From positions 62,001-126,000 of the forward strand of contig NZ_JARKNA010000011.1 of assembly GCF_029360765.1 (NCBI RefSeq): 64,000 nucleotides of DNA, written 5' to 3'. A program made the position numbers and the translations under genes. Positions within the stretch are counted from its first letter, which is position 1. Each line of letters begins with the position of its first letter. Shown one piece after another: positions 9,725-18,551 of this stretch. The stretch is from Terrimonas pollutisoli (lineage in GTDB: Bacteria; Bacteroidota; Bacteroidia; Chitinophagales; Chitinophagaceae). The notes below the pieces were generated by a model. The model searched no databases and was not told the DNA's origin. It worked only from the letters and a program-made list of their open reading frames with translations.

Positions 9725-9900
9725 GGCCAGTTTTAAAATAAAGATAGTTTGTTTTATCGGGCAACCTGGGGTGATGCCGAGCTATCCGAAAATCCATATC
9801 AACAGGAACAAATTTTTGCTAACCCAGGATGCCCAAAAAAAAATTCAAAACTCTTTGTGTAATTCTCCGCATTGCTTCATCTGGAATTTAAACAAAGCTT

Positions 9901-12255
9901 ATGCAACGAAAAGAACTGCACTTAGACCCGCGGTATTTCCAGGTGGTTTTCCAGGCAATTTTTCTCAGTTATGGTATTCTTATGCTACACTGGCATGCTG
10001 ACTGGTTGCATTATTTCATCAGCATTGGCGGATGTTTGCTCTTTCAGTATACCGTCGATTCCTTTAAATCAAAACGCTTTTTGCAGCCCGGTGAGTTTGA
10101 TCGCTGGGGATTCAGTTCACTCATCAGCGCTATGAGTCTTTGTCTTCTTCTAAAGACAAACGATTGGTGGATCAGCCTGCTGGCCGCTTTTCTCACCGTA
10201 GCCTCAAAATATATTTTCAAATGGAACCATAAACATATTTTCAATCCCTCAGCCTTCGGTATTGTAGCTACTATTTTCTTAACCAATGCTGCATGGCTTA
10301 ATCCGGGTCAGTGGGGAAGTAATACCGTCATATTTTTCGGAGTGATCACACTGGGAACCATTGTGGTCACAAGGGTTCAAAAATTAGATGTTTCACTTGC
10401 CTTCCTGGTTACTTATGTAGGCCTCCTGTACTGGCGACAGGTTTATATATTGGGATGGCCGATGGATCATTTTATTCATTCTGTCAGCACGGGAAGCTTA
10501 TTGCTCTTTACTTTTTTTATGATCAGCGATCCAAGAACATCGCCAAATCATTCTGTTGCCAGGATATTATGGGCTGTTTTGATTGCATGTGTTGCCTTTT
10601 ATCTTTCCGCATTTAAGTGGAAATACAATACGATCATTTGGGTATTGGTAGCGGCAGCGCCACTGGTGCCGTTATTAGATAGAATATTTACATCAAAATC
10701 GTTTGAATGGAAAAACCATTTATTTATTAATCGCCCTAAACACCCCTTTAGGGGCTGGGGGTATCAACTCAAAAAAATAATCATGAAACCTTTTGCAAAA
10801 AAATTAGCTGCACTGATCATCCTCGCCGGCATGATCAGCCATGAAGCAGCGGCTTTCTGTGGCTTTTATGTTAGTAAGGCCGATGGCACATTGAAGAACA
10901 AAACATCACAGGTCATTTTGGTGAGGGATGGCAACCGGAATGTCATCACTATGTATAATGATTTCAAAGGCAATCTGAAAGATTTTGCAATGGTAGTGCC
11001 TGTACCCGTTGTATTGAAAAAGAATGATATCAAAGTAGTGGATCAGCAGATATTTAATGTGTTGAATGATTACAGCAAACCGAGATTGGTGGAGTATCAT
11101 GATCAGAATCCCTGTCTGCAGTATAACTATAAACTGGAAGGCAGGGCCCCGGGTGTAGCACTGAATGAAGTAGTGGTTACGGGTTATGGTACTGCTAAAA
11201 GAAAAGACCTGGGAGTAAAAATAGAAGCCAAATATCTTGTTGGCGAATACGATATACTGATCCTTAGTGCTAAAGAAAGTTCAGGATTAAAAACATGGTT
11301 GGATGAAAATGGTTATAAAATACCGGCGGGTGCTGATGAAGTGCTGGAGCCTTATATCAAAAGCAACCTGAAATTTTTTGTCGTCAAGGTAAATGAAGAA
11401 GAGAAGAAAAAACTGCCTGGCAATTTTCTGCGGCCTATCCAGATCAGGTTTTCTTCACCAAAATTTATGCTGCCGATAAGATTGGGAATGGCCAATGCAG
11501 ATGGCGACCAGGATATGATTGTTTATGCCTTTACCAAAAAAGGAAGAGTTGAATCCACCAACTACAGAACTGTTTCATTGCCTACCGGGAAAAACATTCC
11601 TTTGTTTGTTCAAAACAATTTTGGAAATTTTTATGCTAATCTGTTCCAGCACCAATGGGATAAGGAGGGTAAGGCGGTTACCATGCTTGAATATGCATGG
11701 GATGTCAGTCCGAAGAATTATGTGAAATGCGATCCCTGCGTAGCCACAGCGCCATCGGCACAGGACCTGGCACAGGCAGGAGTCTGGTGGATCAACCGCG
11801 ACTGGAATGATTATAACGATATAGAGGAAGAAGATGATGATTATTCAGACAATGTTTATTTTACCCGTTTACATGTCAGGTATAACCGCAATAAGTTTCC
11901 GCAAGACCTTATGTTCCAGGTAACGCCTAATACGGAAAACTTCCAGGCGAGGTATATCATTACACATCCTGCTACAGGCGACTTCTCCTGTGATGCCGGA
12001 AAAAAATATTTGAAAGAATTAAAACAACGTCGTTCCGACGAGATGCAAATGCTTACTTATTTAACCGGCAAAAGTTATAATGACTGGGATGTTGTGCTGA
12101 ATGATGAGGAAGAAAAGTTCATTCCTTCAGAGGCAACTTATGCAACAGTGTCTCATAGTATAAAAAACAAACCGTTTGAAAATAATGGGCTGCTGTTTGC
12201 ACTGGTTGGAATAGCGGGGTTGGCTTCGCTGATCAGGTTCAGGAAACACAGTTAG
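9901..12255 (+). CDS. RnfD/NqrB-like membrane domain fused to DUF2330 protein
   Basis: The 784-residue frame has two parts. Residues 1-275 are a polytopic membrane domain with NPSAFG (115-120) and ISDPRTSPN (208-216), resembling RnfD/NqrB-type electron-transport subunits, but without the SGAT flavin-attachment motif. Residues 295-784 are a DUF2330 protein with its own start-like MKPFAKKL, a signal-peptide core ending at AAAFCGFYV, and a C-terminal membrane anchor (about 763-778). The linker is encoded by an inverted repeat (10743-10754) and an A-rich leader typical of an intergenic gap. Either a true fusion or two genes whose stop was lost. Residues 421-438 carry a SusC-like LNEVVVTGYGT motif. 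Confidence 0.75.
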   Translation: MQRKELHLDPRYFQVVFQAIFLSYGILMLHWHADWLHYFISIGGCLLFQYTVDSFKSKRFLQPGEFDRWGFSSLISAMSLCLLLKTNDWWISLLAAFLTVASKYIFKWNHKHIFNPSAFGIVATIFLTNAAWLNPGQWGSNTVIFFGVITLGTIVVTRVQKLDVSLAFLVTYVGLLYWRQVYILGWPMDHFIHSVSTGSLLLFTFFMISDPRTSPNHSVARILWAVLIACVAFYLSAFKWKYNTIIWVLVAAAPLVPLLDRIFTSKSFEWKNHLFINRPKHPFRGWGYQLKKIIMKPFAKKLAALIILAGMISHEAAAFCGFYVSKADGTLKNKTSQVILVRDGNRNVITMYNDFKGNLKDFAMVVPVPVVLKKNDIKVVDQQIFNVLNDYSKPRLVEYHDQNPCLQYNYKLEGRAPGVALNEVVVTGYGTAKRKDLGVKIEAKYLVGEYDILILSAKESSGLKTWLDENGYKIPAGADEVLEPYIKSNLKFFVVKVNEEEKKKLPGNFLRPIQIRFSSPKFMLPIRLGMANADGDQDMIVYAFTKKGRVESTNYRTVSLPTGKNIPLFVQNNFGNFYANLFQHQWDKEGKAVTMLEYAWDVSPKNYVKCDPCVATAPSAQDLAQAGVWWINRDWNDYNDIEEEDDDYSDNVYFTRLHVRYNRNKFPQDLMFQVTPNTENFQARYIITHPATGDFSCDAGKKYLKELKQRRSDEMQMLTYLTGKSYNDWDVVLNDEEEKFIPSEATYATVSHSIKNKPFENNGLLFALVGIAGLASLIRFRKHS

Positions 12256-12375
12256 GTTAATACATTGGTTTAAATAAATATTTCAAGCTTGTTAAAGTGA
12301 TGCTTTTTTGTGCATCACTTTTTATTTTGTTCAAGTCAATTTGTCAAGACCTATTTCCGCTTTTTGCGATGCTTT
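12241..12375. repeat. 135-bp direct repeat, copy 1
   Basis: This copy starts inside the last codons of the DUF2330 gene and includes its terminator. A second copy lies at 15097-15233. Over the first 104 bases the two differ at only four positions; the last 30 bases are more diverged but end in the same GCTTT. The copies are in the same orientation and enclose about 2.7 kb. Confidence 0.85.
12294..12328. terminator. hairpin terminator after the RnfD/DUF2330 gene
   Basis: AAAGTGATGC (12294-12303) pairs perfectly with GCATCACTTT (12312-12321) around an 8-base loop, followed by a T-rich tail. It lies 38 bases after the stop codon. Confidence 0.85.
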
Positions 12376-13160
12376 AACCAACAAATATTCCGTTGCGTGA
12401 AGACACCATAGTGGTTAACTTAAGGTCCCTACACCCTGCACTTAAGGAAAACTTCAAGCGCCTCTTTTTCGCTTCCTGTCAACCTCGTATTATTATAAAC
12501 ACTATCAGCGAAAAAGCAGCGCCTCCCGTTAGTCCGCATATTACGCAGCGGAGTCTTCGTCCTTCCGCTGCGGATAAAAAACGACATATAAATTATTAGA
12601 ATCTTCCCGTGCGTAGGCCCGGCAAAACCCGCGGAGCGTTGGTGTTTGCCTTGAACTTTTGGTTCTTTTGGTTCAAGCCAAAAGAACATAAAAGAAAAAG
12701 ACATCTGCGGTGGTCAATAAAGGTCCCTACCCGTGTCTGCGAGCCAGAATCCTTTTATAATATTATGGGGAGAAAATAAACCACACAGGATCACTCCGCT
12801 GGAGCATTTTGCATCCCTTAATCTCAATCAAATATTCCTTAAGTTAACGACTATGGTGAAGACACGCAACGGGGCTTTCTAGTTTTTACGGACACTGACT
12901 AAGGCTGCAGGTAGGCTTAAGTTGCAGATGTCAGGACAACCGTTGAACTTTATTTATTTGTGTGACGAAAGACCGTTCCTGATTTACGCCGAGTCCATGC
13001 TACACAACAAAGCAACGCTATGAGACATCGGCTTGAAAACCTTAGTAAGGGATACTCGGGAAGGAAATACACCTCAAAGTACTAATTAGCTAAGAACGGG
13101 CACTTCTTATTTTTAACTACTTTTATAAAATAATTTTATGATTGTGTATCAATCTTATTT
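12376..13160. other. about 790 bases of non-coding, structured sequence before the DUF3500 gene
   Basis: Besides the inverted-repeat element annotated separately, this stretch holds two clear hairpins: GCAGCGGA/TTCCGCTGC near 12546-12573, and GTTCTTTTGG/CCAAAAGAAC near 12661-12686. An AAGGTCCCTAC motif occurs at 12422 and again at 12720. Short open frames here have no protein character. The last 60 bases are AT-rich and likely contain the promoter of the DUF3500 gene. Confidence 0.6.
12390..12872. repeat. MITE-like element bounded by 36-bp imperfect inverted repeats
   Basis: The left end (12390-12425) reads CCGTTGCGTG, then ACCATAGT and GTTAACTTAAGG; the right end (12837-12872) is its reverse complement at 31 of 36 positions, with most mismatches in one five-base block. 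The ends enclose about 410 bases without a credible gene. No target duplication is apparent directly outside. The size and ends fit a miniature inverted-repeat element or another non-autonomous structured element, but copy number is unknown. Confidence 0.65.
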
Positions 13161-14225
13161 ATGAAACCTGTCATAATCATCCTTCTTTTTATAACAGGAA
13201 GTTTTTTCTCCTGTCAGTCGCAATCAAATAATAATAATAACACCGATACACAACCGGCCGGAAAAAATCTGGGTGGCATGGCTGCGGCCGCTAATGAATT
13301 TTTAAAAACACTTTCGGCAAAGCAGAAAAATGAAATACAGTTTGACTTTGATGAAAAGGAACGGTACAACTGGCATTATGTTCCGAAGAGCAGGAAAGGT
13401 GTTCCGTTAAAAGATCTGGCCGAAGTACAACGAAAGGCGGCAATAGACTTATTGCGCACTGCACTCAGTGACACAGGTTTTGCAAAAACAACTGCCGTCA
13501 TACAATTAGAAGGCATTCTAAGAGAAGCAGAAGGCCGTCCGTCAGATGATGATTATCGTAATCCCGGCAAATATTATTTTTCCATTTTTGGTAACCCGGC
13601 AAACGATCCCATCTGGGGATGGAGACTGGAAGGCCATCATGTTTCATTTAATTTTTCTGTAGAAAACAATTCGCTTGTTTCCGGCACACCCGGATTCCTG
13701 GGAACTAATCCTGCCATTGTATTATCAGGCCCGGAAAAAGGAAAACATATTCTGAAAAATGAAACGGAGCTTGGCTTTACTTTATTACATTCCCTTGATG
13801 CGGGCCAACAAAAAAAAGCAATCATTGATAAAGAAGCTCCGTCCGAAATTATTACAGAAGCGAGCCGGAAAGCAATGATTGAACAGCCAGAAGGGATTTT
13901 ATATAGCGAACTAAGCAGTACCCAACAAAAAATATTTATACAATTACTGAGTGTTTATATTCATCGTTATACCCGCTTATTTGCTATGAATATGATGAAA
14001 GAAATAGAAACTGCGGGATTGAATAACCTGCGGTTTGCCTGGGCCGGTGCACCGCAACCCGGCATTGGTAATCCCCATTACTACCGCATACATGGCCCCA
14101 CTATTATTATTGAGTATGACAATACTCAAAACAACGCTAACCATATTCACACGGTGACCAGGGACCTGCAAAATGATTTTGGCGGCGATGAGTTATTGGA
14201 ACATTATAAGAAAGGCCGTCATTAG
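13161..14225 (+). CDS. DUF3500-domain lipoprotein
   Basis: The 354-residue protein starts with a lipoprotein signal (FFSC, Cys18) and an Asn-rich spacer. The domain from about 40 to 350 matches DUF3500: it begins with FLKTLSAKQK, followed by YNWHYVPKSRKGVPL, then FGNPANDPIWGWRLEGHH near 145 and PHYYRIHGPTIIIEYDN near 305. The function of DUF3500 is unknown; the conserved His and Asp residues hint at metal binding, but this is a guess. It stands alone between the inverted-repeat element and a small gene. Confidence 0.85.
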   Translation: MKPVIIILLFITGSFFSCQSQSNNNNNTDTQPAGKNLGGMAAAANEFLKTLSAKQKNEIQFDFDEKERYNWHYVPKSRKGVPLKDLAEVQRKAAIDLLRTALSDTGFAKTTAVIQLEGILREAEGRPSDDDYRNPGKYYFSIFGNPANDPIWGWRLEGHHVSFNFSVENNSLVSGTPGFLGTNPAIVLSGPEKGKHILKNETELGFTLLHSLDAGQQKKAIIDKEAPSEIITEASRKAMIEQPEGILYSELSSTQQKIFIQLLSVYIHRYTRLFAMNMMKEIETAGLNNLRFAWAGAPQPGIGNPHYYRIHGPTIIIEYDNTQNNANHIHTVTRDLQNDFGGDELLEHYKKGRH

Positions 14226-14596
14226 TTATTGTAAGTTGTTGTTCTCCACTTAGGAACTATCATCATGCTTGTCATTATAAATGTAAAAGTTTACTAAGCG
14301 CCTGGGTTGTTCCGTTCACATAACCCACACATGCCAAACCCCGGCGAAACCACTTACTTATTTGAAGATTGACGAAGACCCCCGCAAGAACTTAAAAACG
14401 AGCAACAGGTGGATTAAATATTTTTAATAGCATGCAATTCTAAAAATCTACTTTTGTTCCGGCTCCCGGATTTCTTCTCTCCAACCTGATCCGGTATAAG
14501 ATGAAAACTTTTCTGTTTGATCCTCTTTATGTGTGAATTGATTTTTTTAAACCGTCCGGTCCCGGATTATTTTGGAGCGGGCACAAATCTTAAATT
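14226..14596. other. 371-base intergenic region, nothing recognised
   Basis: No gene, tRNA or strong hairpin was seen. Short G/C-rich patches alternate with A/T-rich sequence. The last 40 bases precede the small gene at 14597 and presumably contain its ribosome-binding region. Confidence 0.5.
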
Positions 14597-14881
14597 ATGT
14601 TAATCATCGCACATCACACCAACATCAACGATCCGCAAGCTTTCTGGGCAAAAGCACAAGAAGTAATTCCCGCTGCTCCTGCCGGTACCAAAATTCACGC
14701 AGTATATCCAGCACAGGATGGCAAAACCGGCACCTGTGTTTGGGAAGCAGACACCGTGAAGGAAGTGCAACAATTTCTTGATAAGGAAGCTGGAGACATG
14801 GCCACCAATTTTTGTTATGAAGTAAATGAAGCAGTGGCAATCGGCGCACCAGCAACAAAAAAAACAGCCGCACTTAGCTGA
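14597..14881 (+). CDS. small conserved-looking protein, dimeric alpha/beta-barrel type
   Basis: The 94-residue protein begins MLIIAHHTNINDP and contains FWAKAQE, then IHAVYPAQDGKTGTCVWEA near 45-60 and VQQFLDKEAGD near 62-72. This beta-alpha-beta order and the length fit a ferredoxin-like dimeric alpha/beta-barrel protein, similar to DUF4242-like or antibiotic-monooxygenase-like proteins. It is followed closely by a strong terminator, which supports it as a real transcribed unit. No catalytic residues can be named and no signal peptide is present. Confidence 0.65.
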   Translation: MLIIAHHTNINDPQAFWAKAQEVIPAAPAGTKIHAVYPAQDGKTGTCVWEADTVKEVQQFLDKEAGDMATNFCYEVNEAVAIGAPATKKTAALS

Positions 14882-14905
14882 CCTTTTGTATGTTTTGAAA
14901 TGTAA

Positions 14906-14945
14906 GAGGCTGTCTCAAAAATAAAAGAGGCAGCCCTTTTTTTAT
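14906..14945 (+). terminator. rho-independent terminator
   Basis: GGCTGTCTC (14908-14916) pairs with GAGGCAGCC (14927-14935) with one G-U pair, followed by about nine T residues. It is 26 bases after the stop of the small gene. Confidence 0.85.
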
Positions 14946-15096
14946 TTTCAGTTTTGAGGGTGGGTTTATGCACAAAGTGGCTGTATAAAATATGTACTCT
15001 GAGCTCTGCGAGGCTTGCAGCCTCACAGCAGTACCCTATAGCGTTTAGCAATGCTTCCGGTATATTTTTATTTGCTGCGGACAGAAACCAAGGCGA

Positions 15097-15233
15097 AGGA
15101 AACACAGTTAGGTCAAAACATTGGTTTAAACAAATATTTCAAGCTTGTTAAAGTGATGCTTTTTTGTGCGTCACTTTTTATTTTGTTCAAGTCAATTTGT
15201 TAATCGCCATATTACCGCTTTTTGCAATGCTTT
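15097..15233. repeat. 135-bp direct repeat, copy 2
   Basis: This repeats the last 15 coding bases and the terminator region of the RnfD/DUF2330 gene, but here no such gene precedes it. Its hairpin (15150-15177) is kept with one G-U pair and may serve as a terminator for the DGQHR gene on the minus strand. The restriction-like island begins immediately beyond it. Confidence 0.85.
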
Positions 15234-15237
15234 GAAA

Positions 15238-17529
15238 TCATTCAAAACTTAATGGTTCACTCATTTGCGCTTGAAACCATCTATAATACTCTTCAAGCCT
15301 TGCAAAATCTTCAATACTAACCGTCTTTCCAGAGGAAGCATGAGCAACAATCTTCCTCGTTTCATTTATAAATTCTATCCATTCAGTTCTTTTATCTTTA
15401 CCCCCTTTACCGAACCCTAGCATTTTTTCAAACAACTCCCAATTGTCTGAAACAATTTTTCTGTAATCAATGAGGTCAAAATAATATTCTTTTCCTCCAC
15501 GCCTATTTTTATCATCTTCCATTCTCGCAGTAGCCTTTGACCTAATAGAGCTGGGAACTCCTTCATACCACCAAACATCACTATCGTTGCCAAATTGATC
15601 TTTTAACTCATTAATTATATATTTCTGCAACTTTACTTCAATAACATCGATTATTTCCTTTGCACTCTTATTTGTTTGTTGCTTCTGAAGATTAATCCAC
15701 TCATCTAAGCCATCTGGGGAAAAATCACTTTTTAGTAATCTAATTCCTTGTTGGCATTGTCGCGTTCTGAAAGTAACACCTGCAACGCCACGCAAATCTC
15801 TAAACGCTTTTCTTTTACTTTCGTCCAAAGTAGATAAATATTTGCCCAACGCCTCTCCGTAAGGCTTTATAACTTCTACTACTTCTGCATCTGAGTATCT
15901 TAAGAACTTGTAGCCCTTTGATTCCAAGAACTCAAACACACTTCTTAAAACCGATATTAAAGATGCAAGTCCGTCGTTCATGGCCAATCCTCCACCCTCG
16001 CCCGATCCGATATTCCACCAGTCCTTATTTGATCCTGCAATTATATTGATCCACGCTTTAATAATAGCCTTTGTCCTTTTTAAAGTGACTTCGTTTTCAT
16101 CCCCACCCCAAAGTGGACCATATTCGATGATGCTTCCGTGCTTTTCACGTACAATAAAAAATCCTTTCTTCTCAATTTGTCCAAATAAACTCGTTAAGGT
16201 AATACATCGAATTTCATCCCTCTGACCATCTGTACTTTGAATCCGTTGATAAAGCATGCATTCGGGATCATTATTTAAATCCTGTATGGCTTTTGAGATT
16301 ATTGCGCTTATTCTAATGGATGGATCTTCTGCATCCCAATGTAATTCAGCAAAAAGCTCCTGCAACAATGAAAGTTTAACACTCTTTTGTTTTGCGTTTA
16401 TATCAATAAATAATTCAGCTTGTTTGCTAGGCTTGAGTCCTTCAAAAGCAAGAACCACTAATTTACTTTTTAAAGCTTTTTCATGACCGGAATAAGCAAA
16501 TAGTCTATGCTGTCCATCAATTATCCAAGCGGATTTATATGCAGGTCGTATGTCAAGCCACCCAAGAACCCCTACTTCTAAATTATCATCGACATCCGTG
16601 GTTTGCTTAATTTTTTCAAAACTCAATCTTCCCCTCTCAAAATTTAGAATGATATTGGTTGGAAAAATTCCATCGTCACTGATATACTCCTTAATTTTTT
16701 TTAGCCTTGCCTTTGCTAACATTCTTTGGTAGGTATTTATGTCTGAAGCTTTGCCTTTCGATCGATGGGAGACATAAGAAACTTTTAACAGGTACTCCGG
16801 CGATATGGAAAATGAATAACAATTATAGCCACCCATCTTAGCTTTTATTGCTGGAATTCGAATCGTGAGTCCAGGAACATCCTTACCAGGAAGCATATCT
16901 GCTAAAACTTGATACTTAGCAGCAGGGCCAAGGTGACCAACCAGGTTTTCATAATATGCCAAATCCTTCTCATCAAATAAAATAACATTTGATTTTTTTG
17001 CACGTTCCTTATCATTATCGCTCAGAATTATTTTATTAAAAAACATAACAAGAACTACTTGCTTTTTTGTCCCTTCCTCGGAGTATTTGGACTTTATCGC
17101 CTTAGTTAGGGGTTCTTTTATTTGAACGAATTTCCCCAGTTCTTCTTGGAATTGAGGCCTTCTTTTATATTCTGTTGAAGATTTACATTCTACAGCTAAA
17201 GCAATTTCCTTATCAATTGCAAGAAGATCAATTTGGGATTTAATGCCATTTGAGTCTTTCGGATTCAAAACGAGTTTTGCTCCTTTGTCTGTCGAGAGAT
17301 AAGGAAATTTCATTTTATAAAAAAGACTCCAAACCCTATCTTCTAATAACTCATTGTGCGGTTTCTCTTTTCTAACTTGAATACTGGTTTTTAAATTTTT
17401 GACATATTCCCACCCTTCAGATTTAAATTTATCCAAATCTGCTTTATGAATAGCTTTGGTGATGAAATGTTTAAAACGTAATCTTGCTAAACCAGTTAGA
17501 CTTTCGTATTTTTCAATATTCTCAATCAT
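15238..17529 (-). CDS. PD-(D/E)XK nuclease-like / DGQHR-domain / HEPN-like protein, candidate defence effector
   Basis: The 763-residue protein is the second gene after the Dam methylase, seven bases downstream. Residues 98-118 (QIDLLAID through AVECKSS) give D101, E114 and K116, a PD-(D/E)XK nuclease core. Residues 220-400 form a DGQHR domain, with IIDGQHRLFAY at 336-346 and FIDINAKQKSV following, as in DndB-like proteins. Near the end, R725-x4-H730 (TRKIVAH) in a helical stretch resembles a HEPN ribonuclease or Swt1-type motif. The first two assignments are read from motifs; HEPN is weaker. The gene is AT-rich (13 G/C in 60 bases from 15601), suggesting transfer. The role is inferred as restriction or anti-phage defence. 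Confidence 0.72.
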   Translation of the reverse strand: MIENIEKYESLTGLARLRFKHFITKAIHKADLDKFKSEGWEYVKNLKTSIQVRKEKPHNELLEDRVWSLFYKMKFPYLSTDKGAKLVLNPKDSNGIKSQIDLLAIDKEIALAVECKSSTEYKRRPQFQEELGKFVQIKEPLTKAIKSKYSEEGTKKQVVLVMFFNKIILSDNDKERAKKSNVILFDEKDLAYYENLVGHLGPAAKYQVLADMLPGKDVPGLTIRIPAIKAKMGGYNCYSFSISPEYLLKVSYVSHRSKGKASDINTYQRMLAKARLKKIKEYISDDGIFPTNIILNFERGRLSFEKIKQTTDVDDNLEVGVLGWLDIRPAYKSAWIIDGQHRLFAYSGHEKALKSKLVVLAFEGLKPSKQAELFIDINAKQKSVKLSLLQELFAELHWDAEDPSIRISAIISKAIQDLNNDPECMLYQRIQSTDGQRDEIRCITLTSLFGQIEKKGFFIVREKHGSIIEYGPLWGGDENEVTLKRTKAIIKAWINIIAGSNKDWWNIGSGEGGGLAMNDGLASLISVLRSVFEFLESKGYKFLRYSDAEVVEVIKPYGEALGKYLSTLDESKRKAFRDLRGVAGVTFRTRQCQQGIRLLKSDFSPDGLDEWINLQKQQTNKSAKEIIDVIEVKLQKYIINELKDQFGNDSDVWWYEGVPSSIRSKATARMEDDKNRRGGKEYYFDLIDYRKIVSDNWELFEKMLGFGKGGKDKRTEWIEFINETRKIVAHASSGKTVSIEDFARLEEYYRWFQAQMSEPLSFE

Positions 17530-17536
17530 TAATAGC

Positions 17537-18370
17537 CTAATAATTTTTAATTATATATTCTCTTATAGTATCTCGTTTTGCTCCTTTTCCACCTATTAAA
17601 CTTTTTCGATCCAAAATATTAAAGCTTCCAACACCTTTGTAGATTTCATTGATTTTAGAATGATAGGCGTTTGTCATAATGAAGTATGCTCCGACAGAGG
17701 TTAATTTTTTTAAGCATTCTGCTAACCTATATTGATCCTCTAACGAAAAGAGTTTTTGATTATAAAGGATAAAACCATTGTTTTCGTGGGCAACAGTGTA
17801 TGGGGGGTCTATAAAAACAAAGTCATTTTTTTTGACGACTTGCAAGGATTGCTCAAAATCCTGATGTTTTAATATAGCATTCTTTAATTTTTGATTAGCT
17901 AATATTAAAATATCCTCTTGGACAAAATCTATAGTAAATCTGTATCCGTAGGGTACATTATAGTTGCCTTGCCTATTCACCCTATAAATACCATTGAAAG
18001 AAGTCATATTTAGATAGATAAATTGGGCGGCTTTTGCATATGTTTCCTTAAAAGTTCTGCTTCTAATTTTGTAATATTCTTCCTCTGTGTTTTTAAACCG
18101 CTTCAATTGTGAGATTACTTTTCCAACATTATCTCTGATTTCAATGTATGTGTTTATCAATTCTTCATTAAGATCCGATAAATAATTTCTTTTTTGATTT
18201 TCAGTATTAAAAAAGACAGCTCCTCCTCCTAAAAATGGTTCGTGATAATTCTGAAAATTATTGGGAAGTTGACTACTAATATGTTTAAGAAACCATTTTT
18301 TGCCTCCAGCCCATCTTAAAAAGGGGCTGGCTTTTGTAACCGGTGGTTCGTCTACTATCTTCAATTGCAT
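17537..18370 (-). CDS. dam: Dam-family DNA adenine N6-methyltransferase
   Basis: The 277-residue enzyme has the class alpha (D12/Dam) order: LRWAGGKKW (18-26) for motif X, PFLGGGAVFF (45-54) for the S-adenosylmethionine-binding motif I, SDLNEELI for the next strand, and DPPY at 188-191 as the catalytic motif. Length fits Dam (about 270-280), whose usual target is GATC, though specificity cannot be read here. It is the first gene of a two-gene operon with the nuclease/DGQHR protein, so it likely protects host DNA. Base composition is as AT-rich as its partner and unlike the flanking permease gene. Confidence 0.92.
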   Translation of the reverse strand: MQLKIVDEPPVTKASPFLRWAGGKKWFLKHISSQLPNNFQNYHEPFLGGGAVFFNTENQKRNYLSDLNEELINTYIEIRDNVGKVISQLKRFKNTEEEYYKIRSRTFKETYAKAAQFIYLNMTSFNGIYRVNRQGNYNVPYGYRFTIDFVQEDILILANQKLKNAILKHQDFEQSLQVVKKNDFVFIDPPYTVAHENNGFILYNQKLFSLEDQYRLAECLKKLTSVGAYFIMTNAYHSKINEIYKGVGSFNILDRKSLIGGKGAKRDTIREYIIKNY

Positions 18371-18551
18371 ATAAATTCAAAGTAATTATATTTCAAATTG
18401 CAATTCAATTACATTTACTAACACTGTCTGAATAAACTGGCTGGCAGGAGTATCCACCTATTTTGATAAAATAGATAAACCCCTTGCGTAAGGGCCTTTT
18501 AAAGCAAGATAATACGCCTCAATTTGCGACTGATTGGCTTTATCTTTAATC

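Larger units (their letters stand above)
14882..15237. other. intergenic region with terminator and second direct-repeat copy
   Basis: The region holds the terminator of the small gene, about 150 bases without visible features, and then the second copy of the 135-bp repeat, which ends four bases before the stop codon of the DGQHR gene on the other strand. Confidence 0.6.

Noticed and set aside
12429..12704. Open frame of 91 codons on the minus strand inside the inverted-repeat element
   Set aside because: The translation follows the hairpin DNA (for example FFWLEPKEPKVQ is encoded by the inverted repeat), has no family match I know, and has no ribosome-binding site.
14815..15151. Frames of 65 and 96 codons on both strands after the small gene
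   Set aside because: They overlap the terminator, and both strands are open at once because of low complexity.
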